This document shows, piece after piece, positions 6,601 through 9,774 of a stretch of 9,774 nucleotides of DNA. Below the pieces are notes generated by a model. The model worked only from the letters and a program-made list of their open reading frames with translations. It was not told where the DNA came from and did no database searches. The first letter of the stretch is position 1; each line of letters starts with the position of its first letter. Made by a program: the position numbers and the translations under genes. The stretch is from an uncultured Collinsella sp. (lineage in GTDB: Bacteria; Actinomycetota; Coriobacteriia; Coriobacteriales; Coriobacteriaceae), in the NCBI GenBank assembly GCA_902470895.1, contig CABRID010000076.1:1-9774 (forward strand), given 5' to 3'.

Positions 6601-8458
6601 TGCCGCCCTGGACAATCACCTGGCTGCCGATCTCCTTGGGGTCGCGCAGCTTAATGACCTTGAAGAGGGCATTCTTGATGACGGAATAGGACAGGCCGGC
6701 CGCGATGTCGCCCACCGTGGCGCCTTCCTTTTGCGCCTGCTTGACGCGCGAGTTCATAAAGACCGTGCAGCGGCTGCCCAAATCAACCGGGGCCTTGGCA
6801 TGGATGGCAGCGTCGGCAAATGCGCGCACGTCCATGTTCATAGACACGGCGAAGCTCTCGATAAAGCTGCCGCAACCCGACGAGCAGGCCTCGTTGAGCA
6901 TGATGTGCTCGATAACGCCGTCCTTGACGCGCAGGCACTTCATGTCCTGGCCGCCAATGTCCAGAATGAACTCGACGCCGGGCAGGAACGCCTTGGCGCC
7001 GCGCAGGTGCGCAACGGTCTCAATCTCGCCGGAATCGGCCTTGAGGGCCTCGATGAGCAGCGCCTCACCGTAGCCCGTGGTGGTCACGTGGCCGATGGTG
7101 CAGCCGGCGGGAATGTGGTTGTAGAAATCGGCCATGATGACCTTGGCCGTGCCTAGGATGTCGCCGTTGTTGTTGCCGTACCAGGTGTGCAGCAGCTGAC
7201 CGTCCTCGCCCACGAGCGCGGCCTTCATGGTGGTGGAGCCGGCGTCGATACCGATGAACACGCGGCCGGTGTAGCCGTCGAGCTTGCCCTTGGGGACGAC
7301 TTCCTGGTCGTGGCGGGTTTTGAACTCGGCAAAGTCCTCGTCGGTGGCAAAGAGCGGATCCAGGCGCTCGACCTCGGCACCCTGTGTGTCGCCCAAGCTG
7401 TCGATGGCCTCGATGAGCTGCGGGAACGTGCTGAGCTTGTTGGACTCGTGCGCCATGGCGGCGCCGCTCGCCACAAACAGGTGAGCGTTTTGGGGCACGA
7501 TACGGTGCTCCTCGTCCAGGTTGAGCGTGAGGTAGAAGCGGTGGCGCAGCTCGGAGAGGTACTGCAGCGGGCCGCCCAGGAAGGCGACGTTGCCGCGGAT
7601 GGGACGGCCGCACGCCAGACCCGAGATGGTCTGGGTCACGACAGCCTGGAAGATGGAGGCAGCCACGTCCTCGGGGCGGGCGCCCTCGTTGAGCAGCGGC
7701 TGCACGTCGGTCTTGGCAAAAACGCCGCAGCGGCTGGCGATGGGATAGATGGTGGTGGCGTTGGCCGCGAGCTCGTTGAGGCCGCTCGCGTCGGTGTGCA
7801 GCAGGGTTGCCATCTGGTCGATGAACGCGCCCGTGCCGCCGGCGCAGGTGCCGTTCATGCGCTGCTCGATGCCGTTGTCGAAATAGATGATCTTGGCGTC
7901 CTCGCCGCCCAGCTCGATGGCAACGTCGGTGGCCGGGATAAGAGTCTCGACAGCGCGCTTGCTGGCGATGACCTCCTGGACAAACTCCAGGTCGAGCCAC
8001 TGGGACAGCAGCAGGCCGCCCGAGCCGGTAATGGCGCAGGTCATCTGGGCCGTCGGCAGCACGGTCGCAGCGCCCTCGAACAGGTCGCGGGCGCAGGCGC
8101 GGACGTCGGTGTGGTGGCGCTGGTACTTGGCGTAGACGATCTGGTTGTCGTCGTTGAGCACGGCGAGCTTAACGGTGGTGGAGCCCACGTCGATGCCCAG
8201 ATGCAGGCTGCCGCGAGCGTTCTCGGGGTTGAAGATCGCGCCTTCGGGGGCCTGGCCGGCGGCTACGGGCTCAGCGGCGGTGGCGGGCTCGCTAGCGACG
8301 GACGTCTCCCCTGCCGCGTTCTTGGCATCGGCAACTGCCTCGGCAACTTTCTCGGCAGCTGCGGTCGCGGCCTTCTGCGCGGCATCCACCACGGCGGGCG
8401 CAGCCTCACGCGCGGCAGTGACCATACGGTCCTTAATGCCCTCGACGAGTTTGCTCAT
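3677..8458 (-). CDS. Giant 2-hydroxyacyl-CoA dehydratase activase/dehydratase-like fusion protein (two ASKHA domains, DUF2229-type and HgdB-type modules)
   Basis: A 1593-residue cytosolic protein. The ATG at 8458 has AGGAGAG 4 nt upstream. Residues 1-75 are Ala-rich and probably helical. BadF/BcrA-type ATPase domain 1 (about 85-340) has GIDVGSTTVK (88-97), ELGGEDAK (182-189), Cys205 and Cys244. Domain 2 (about 400-655) has GIDAGSTTMK (403-412), DIGGQDMK (500-507), Cys525 and Cys564. In classical HgdC activators two Cys per monomer, also 39 residues apart, hold one [4Fe-4S] cluster between two subunits. Cys686, 689, 693 and 712 form an extra linker motif. A DUF2229/COG3580-like module follows (about 745-1080; Cys802, 827, 841, 844). 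After an Ala/Pro-rich linker comes a COG3581/HgdB-like module (about 1135-1560; Cys1192, 1227, 1482, 1488), then a terminal CxxC (1569, 1572). Expected role is ATP-driven low-potential electron transfer to a reductase/dehydratase centre. The substrate is unknown. It sits 11 nt after the TetR gene. Confidence 0.9.
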   Translation of the reverse strand: MSKLVEGIKDRMVTAAREAAPAVVDAAQKAATAAAEKVAEAVADAKNAAGETSVASEPATAAEPVAAGQAPEGAIFNPENARGSLHLGIDVGSTTVKLAVLNDDNQIVYAKYQRHHTDVRACARDLFEGAATVLPTAQMTCAITGSGGLLLSQWLDLEFVQEVIASKRAVETLIPATDVAIELGGEDAKIIYFDNGIEQRMNGTCAGGTGAFIDQMATLLHTDASGLNELAANATTIYPIASRCGVFAKTDVQPLLNEGARPEDVAASIFQAVVTQTISGLACGRPIRGNVAFLGGPLQYLSELRHRFYLTLNLDEEHRIVPQNAHLFVASGAAMAHESNKLSTFPQLIEAIDSLGDTQGAEVERLDPLFATDEDFAEFKTRHDQEVVPKGKLDGYTGRVFIGIDAGSTTMKAALVGEDGQLLHTWYGNNNGDILGTAKVIMADFYNHIPAGCTIGHVTTTGYGEALLIEALKADSGEIETVAHLRGAKAFLPGVEFILDIGGQDMKCLRVKDGVIEHIMLNEACSSGCGSFIESFAVSMNMDVRAFADAAIHAKAPVDLGSRCTVFMNSRVKQAQKEGATVGDIAAGLSYSVIKNALFKVIKLRDPKEIGSQVIVQGGTFMSDATLRAFEQLTGVHAVRPDIAGCMGAYGAALLARDRAGADGTSTILSAEDIAHLTVTQKHVRCGRCSNNCQLTVNDFGGGRRFITGNRCEKGAGHKKQKTEAPNLFKKKNELLFNREILSPDEAPRGTVGIPRALNMYENYPFWHAFFTRLGFSVQLSDQSSKKTYQAGIESMPSESVCYPAKMSHGHVMNLIDRDVDFIWMPCVRWERKEDPTAGNCYNCPIVMSYPTALALNIDEIREQNIEFLYPFVPYHDKTELKRRLYQVLAVDRVADAEAGRGRVRGPKITRSEVDAAVNAAYEADARFHEDIQTMGEEDLKWVEDHGGHGIVLAGRPYHNDPEINHALPELISSFGFAVFTEDSLAHLVKPERPIRVVDQWMYHSRLYAVARFVTMRNDLDLIQLNSFGCGLDALTTDQVQEILEASGKIYTVLKIDEVSNLGAARIRIRSLMAALKDQEAERLAEATAAGEAYEQGDAAPVAPSTDAPAFASRKYTFEAQRKSASTAWPKVPFTEQMREEGYTILCPQMAPIHFDLVKEVFRGAGYNLELLPSTDHDAVEAGLRYVNNDICYPSILVTGQIMEAIESGRYDLSKTAVVISQTGGGCRATNYIALIRKALRESGHPEIPVISLSAVALGEDNPGFKITPALLKQAVYAVLFGDVMMQMLYRCRPYEATPGAANALYEEYMARARKLAPKFNRHNYTKLAREAIRAFDTMPLVGEGTKPRVGVVGEILVKFHPTANNHVVDVIEREGCEAVVPGLLDFFLYSMSNAELQKDELGSSATTRAGMQALIKLVDWMRTPVEEMLEKSRRFEAPERIGTMADKARTVLSVCNNMGEGWLLTAEMLDLIDHGAPNIICTQPFACLPNHVVGKAVIKELRRQHPESNIVAVDYDPGASEVNQLNRIKLMISVAKENMRAGKGFKLEKVAPLAMDEVTGQMRAHDGCVSCGSVDESAVASVAERLGRGIKK

Positions 8459-8469
8459 TGTCTCTCCTC

Positions 8470-9180
8470 TTAGTTGTTGGACTCGACGGCTGCGGCGGTG
8501 TCGGCCGCGTCCTCGAGCTGCAGGTTCAATAGCTTCATGCCGTATTCCGGTACGTTGATATCGATGGGTTGGCCATACAGGTCACCAGGGCGCACAAAAG
8601 CGAGCACCGTCATAATGCGCGCCATGGCCTCGGGCGATTCGGTGAGCCCACGCTCAAACCAGCGCTGAATCATGCCGACCTCGGCACTCACGACGTAGGT
8701 GACGTAGTAGTCAAAGAACGTGCCCAGCGCCAGGCCCAAAATGCCCGTCTGCGCACGCGGCACCACAGCCTCACGCGCGGTGTCGATGATCCTTTTAATG
8801 AAGGCCTGGTCGCCGCCCGGACCCAGCAGCGCACCGATTAAGTCGCGGTTGGCCGCAAGATAACGCAGCAGCTCAACCGAACCGGGCGCCGGCTCGAGCT
8901 CATCGATGTTGTGATAGAGATCGGGCAGCTGAGCTGCGGTGATGACCTCAATACGCTCACGGATCTCGGTCAGCAAGCCATCCTCGATTTGATTGATAAA
9001 GTCGGGGATATCGCGGTAGTGCGAATAGAACGTACGGCGCGTAAGGCCAGCGCGCTCGGTGAGCGACGCGACATTAATGCGCGAAAGGTCGCCGCTTTCG
9101 GCAAGCTCGCTGGCAAGTGCCTGGCGAAGGGCACGCTGCGAGCGAAGGGACCGGCGATCGCATTTCTCGAGCTGGGACAA
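8470..9180 (-). CDS. TetR/AcrR family transcriptional regulator
   Basis: A 236-residue regulator with an N-terminal helix-turn-helix at about residues 35-57 (VASLTERAGLTRRTFYSHYR), the classic TetR recognition-helix signature. The C-terminal region of about 160 residues is helical and would bind ligand and dimerise. The start is TTG at 9180, chosen because AAGGAGG lies 4-5 nt ahead and the protein aligns with usual TetR N-termini. No better in-frame ATG precedes the HTH. The stop codon at 8472-8470 is followed within 11 nt by the giant activase gene, so the two are very likely co-transcribed. Two palindromes directly upstream (9194-9227 and 9234-9244) suggest autorepression of the whole operon. 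The inducer is unknown. An acyl-CoA or fatty-acid-type ligand is a reasonable guess from the partner gene only. Confidence 0.9.
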   Translation of the reverse strand: MSQLEKCDRRSLRSQRALRQALASELAESGDLSRINVASLTERAGLTRRTFYSHYRDIPDFINQIEDGLLTEIRERIEVITAAQLPDLYHNIDELEPAPGSVELLRYLAANRDLIGALLGPGGDQAFIKRIIDTAREAVVPRAQTGILGLALGTFFDYYVTYVVSAEVGMIQRWFERGLTESPEAMARIMTVLAFVRPGDLYGQPIDINVPEYGMKLLNLQLEDAADTAAAVESNN

Positions 9181-9193
9181 GCGTCCTCCTTGT

Positions 9194-9227
9194 TACTCAG
9201 CCTGTGCGCTATTGCACAGTGCGAGTA
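9194..9227 (-). promoter_or_regulatory. 34-bp symmetric dyad, probable TetR-family operator (autoregulation)
   Basis: The plus strand reads TACTC, 3 nt, CTGTGC, 6 nt, GCACAG, 3 nt, GAGTA, with perfectly symmetric spacing on both sides. The dyad ends only a few bases upstream of the AAGGAGG ribosome-binding site of the TetR gene. That is a typical place for an autoregulatory operator. If it lies within the transcript, it would also form a leader hairpin just ahead of the Shine-Dalgarno. Confidence 0.6.
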
Positions 9228-9229
9228 TT

Positions 9230-9250
9230 ATTGCACACCGTGTGTATCAA
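9230..9250 (-). promoter_or_regulatory. Second palindrome upstream of the TetR gene, possible operator or promoter element
   Basis: CACAC-C-GTGTG at 9234-9244 is a perfect odd-length palindrome flanked by TTG and CAA. The octamer ATTGCACA occurs both here (9230-9237) and in the neighbouring 34-bp dyad (9211-9218), 19 bp apart. A shared half-site points to two binding sites for one regulator. The minus strand has a TTGATA that could serve as a -35, but I find no -10 at normal spacing, so the promoter is not placed. Confidence 0.4.
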
Positions 9251-9277
9251 CACGTAAAGGCAATATTTGGGATGTGG

Positions 9278-9300
9278 CGAAGGGACAGTTCCCATGTCAC
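9278..9300. repeat. Possible REP-like fragment
   Basis: The stretch GGGACAGTTCCCATGTCAC (9282-9300) resembles the GGGACGGTTCCAATGTCAC-type intergenic repeats common in many Firmicutes and Coriobacteria genomes. It contains a small GGGA-CAGT-TCCC dyad. Only one copy is in the window, so repetition cannot be shown here. Confidence 0.25.
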
Positions 9301-9358
9301 ATTCAGCGACCGCCTAGGTTGTGCCAGTTGTGCCTGGCTTTTGAAGCGGCAGTACCGA

Positions 9359-9387
9359 TTGTCCAAAAAGTCATTCGTGGGTAGAAT
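9359..9387 (+). promoter_or_regulatory. Candidate promoter for an antisense RNA opposite the small-peptide gene
   Basis: The plus strand carries TTGTCC (9359-9364), exactly 17 nt, then TAGAAT (9382-9387), matching the sigma-70 consensus at four and five of six positions. Transcription would begin near 9394 and run toward the 3' end of the leftward 41-codon gene. No rightward protein gene follows with a ribosome-binding site, so a non-coding transcript is the likely product. Confidence 0.45.
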
Positions 9388-9393
9388 AGTGTC

Positions 9394-9480
9394 GACGGCA
9401 GCCCAAGTTGTAGCTAGCTGGGCAGCGCCGTTGTTTGCATTAGGGGGTCAATGCCTTAGCGGCGGCGACCCCTTCTGTTG
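9394..9480 (+). ncRNA. Candidate antisense RNA (antitoxin-like), 3' end undetermined
   Basis: If the promoter at 9359-9387 is used, the RNA starts with a hairpin: ACGGC/GCCGT (9395-9399 with 9427-9431) and GCCCA/TGGGC (9401-9405 with 9419-9423). A second stem follows (9442-9449 with 9467-9474, 8 bp including one G-U) that spans the stop codon of the opposing small gene. The same complementary sequence would form a mirrored stem in the small-gene mRNA, giving loops suited to RNA-RNA pairing. The 3' end is not visible; I see no strong rightward terminator. The end coordinate is a placeholder. An alternative is that the first hairpin plus TTGTTT is itself a rightward terminator. Confidence 0.3.
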
Positions 9481-9581
9481 CGCTTCGAACGCTGCTTGAG
9501 TGCCTCGGAAAGGCCGACAAGCGCCGTGAAGAACGAGACCAAAGCGGTCAGAAGTCTCACGAAATCAATCAGATCGGTCAT
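9456..9581 (-). CDS. Small hydrophobic peptide with Arg-rich tail, candidate type I toxin (41 aa)
   Basis: This 41-codon gene starts at ATG 9581 and ends at TAA 9458-9456. Its ribosome-binding site, GGGAGGTGAT, is near-perfectly complementary to 16S rRNA and ends 4 nt from the ATG, which strongly supports translation. The product starts MTDLIDFVRLLTALVSFFTA, continues hydrophobic to about residue 24, and ends in a tail with nine Lys/Arg in the last 13 residues (KQRSKRNRRGRRR). One membrane helix plus a cationic tail is the layout of type I toxins such as TisB, Fst and BsrG, though I recognise no specific family. Arginine codons AGA and AGG (residues 9, 36, 37) contrast with the CGC use of the neighbours. 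The leader hides the Shine-Dalgarno in a hairpin, a palindrome overlaps the promoter, and an opposing promoter faces its 3' end. A leader peptide or a small membrane-protein regulator is an alternative. Confidence 0.6.
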   Translation of the reverse strand: MTDLIDFVRLLTALVSFFTALVGLSEALKQRSKRNRRGRRR

Positions 9582-9587
9582 GGGCAT

Positions 9588-9610
9588 CACCTCCCATCAG
9601 ATGGAGGGCG
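9588..9610 (-). promoter_or_regulatory. Shine-Dalgarno-sequestering hairpin in the small-peptide leader
   Basis: In the minus-strand RNA, CCCUCC (9608-9603) pairs perfectly with GGGAGG (9595-9590) across a 7-nt loop (AUCUGAU). A G-U and a C-G pair extend the stem (9609/9589 and 9610/9588). The paired GGGAGG is the core of the ribosome-binding site, so translation would be low unless the stem opens. This kind of self-inhibition is common in type I toxin messages. Confidence 0.6.
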
Positions 9611-9645
9611 CTGCCCGGCACATGGAACTGCCGTCAACGATACCG

Positions 9646-9688
9646 ATTCTACCAGAGCCTAGTTATATATACGAATATATGTTCGTAT
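9646..9688 (-). promoter_or_regulatory. Promoter of the small-peptide gene overlapped by a LexA-like palindrome
   Basis: TAGAAT at 9651-9646 (minus strand) is a good -10, giving a leader of about 58 nt. The -35 region (TTCGTA, 18-nt spacing) is weak. It overlaps a 20-bp palindrome, ATACGAA-N6-TTCGTAT (9669-9688), symmetric at 18 of 20 positions. The core on the plus strand, CGAATATATGTTCG, differs by one base from CGAAC-N4-GTTCG, the SOS box known in Gram-positive bacteria. A palindrome over a -35 is a repressor position. LexA is the best guess from the core sequence, but another repressor is possible. Confidence 0.5.
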
Positions 9689-9702
9689 TCCAAGCACACA
9701 GA

Positions 9703-9774
9703 CCCCTGTGACAAAAGAGGGGGGTGCGGACAAAAAGTTGGACCGAGTCCGGTCCAGATTGGAGTCCGCATGGG
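9703..9774 (+). mobile_element. Nested inverted repeats at window end, possible IS3-type terminus
   Basis: TGCGGAC (9725-9731) pairs with GTCCGCA (9764-9770). Inside it, TGGACC (9739-9744) pairs with GGTCCA (9751-9756), with equal 7-nt spacers on both sides and a 6-nt loop. A further CCCCT/AGGGG pair lies at 9703-9707 and 9718-9722. The core GGACAAAAAGTTGGAC resembles terminal sequences of IS150-group IS3 elements, and an ATG with GGAG ahead of it appears at 9770, where an orfA start would be expected. Only five coding bases remain, so no transposase can be identified. The structure itself is certain. Its identity is a guess. Confidence 0.3.

Noticed and set aside
3518..7156. Very long plus-strand open frame (1212 codons) opposite the giant activase gene
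   Set aside because: It is antisense to a protein with clear domains. High GC at third positions removes stops from the opposite frame. The translation is rich in His/Leu/Val/Arg repeats with no known domain and no ribosome-binding site.
7187..8473. Second long plus-strand open frame (428 codons) opposite the same gene
   Set aside because: Same cause: codon-bias shadow of the ASKHA-domain coding region.
9059..9499. Plus-strand 146-codon frame overlapping the TetR gene and the antisense RNA region
   Set aside because: Its first part is antisense to the TetR HTH and it has no start signals. The remainder covers intergenic regulatory sequence.
9478..9711. Plus-strand 77-codon frame opposite the small peptide gene
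   Set aside because: No ribosome-binding site, and it passes through the promoter palindrome. The minus-strand small gene has a far stronger start.
1..9774. CRISPR array, tRNA or rRNA gene
   Set aside because: No regularly spaced direct repeats, cloverleaf sequence or rRNA-like segment was seen on either strand.

Overview
The window looks like part of a Collinsella-type genome (Coriobacteriia, a gut anaerobe). This is inferred from the high GC content and codon use, a DUF389 membrane protein, an arylsulfotransferase remnant, and a giant 2-hydroxyacyl-CoA-dehydratase-type activase fusion. No marker gene proves the genus. The first 39 bases are not genomic: positions 6-39 are a Nextera transposase adapter, so the window begins at a contig edge.

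Left part (40-3257). A truncated gene for a secreted protein reads leftward into the contig edge. A roughly 300-bp gap with a 12-bp palindrome separates it from a rightward DUF389 membrane protein (531-1670) that carries an EF-hand-like loop. Converging on it is a leftward, 5'-truncated arylsulfate sulfotransferase remnant (about 1740-2243). Next comes a complete leftward 3-hydroxyacyl-CoA dehydrogenase (2298-3257) with an altered substrate-side motif.

Middle (3258-8458). A 419-bp gap holds a MITE-like pair of 17-bp inverted repeats and a good intrinsic terminator. The terminator closes a 1593-residue leftward gene that fuses two ASKHA activase domains with two dehydratase-like modules. The cysteine spacing in both activase domains is 39 residues, equal to that of classical HgdC-type activators. 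One polypeptide could therefore hold the bridging [4Fe-4S] cluster, ATPase and acceptor modules.

Right part (8459-9774). A TetR-family gene (TTG start) lies 11 nt upstream of the giant gene and probably forms a two-gene operon with it. A symmetric 34-bp dyad and a second palindrome precede it, suggesting autoregulation. Upstream is the most interesting locus: an unlisted 41-codon gene (9456-9581, minus) for a small hydrophobic peptide with an Arg/Lys-rich tail. Its perfect Shine-Dalgarno is locked in a leader hairpin. Its promoter overlaps a palindrome close to the Gram-positive LexA box. A plausible opposing promoter would transcribe an antisense RNA across its 3' end. Together these are the hallmarks of a possibly undescribed type I toxin-antitoxin module. 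The window ends in a nested inverted repeat that may be an IS3-type terminus.
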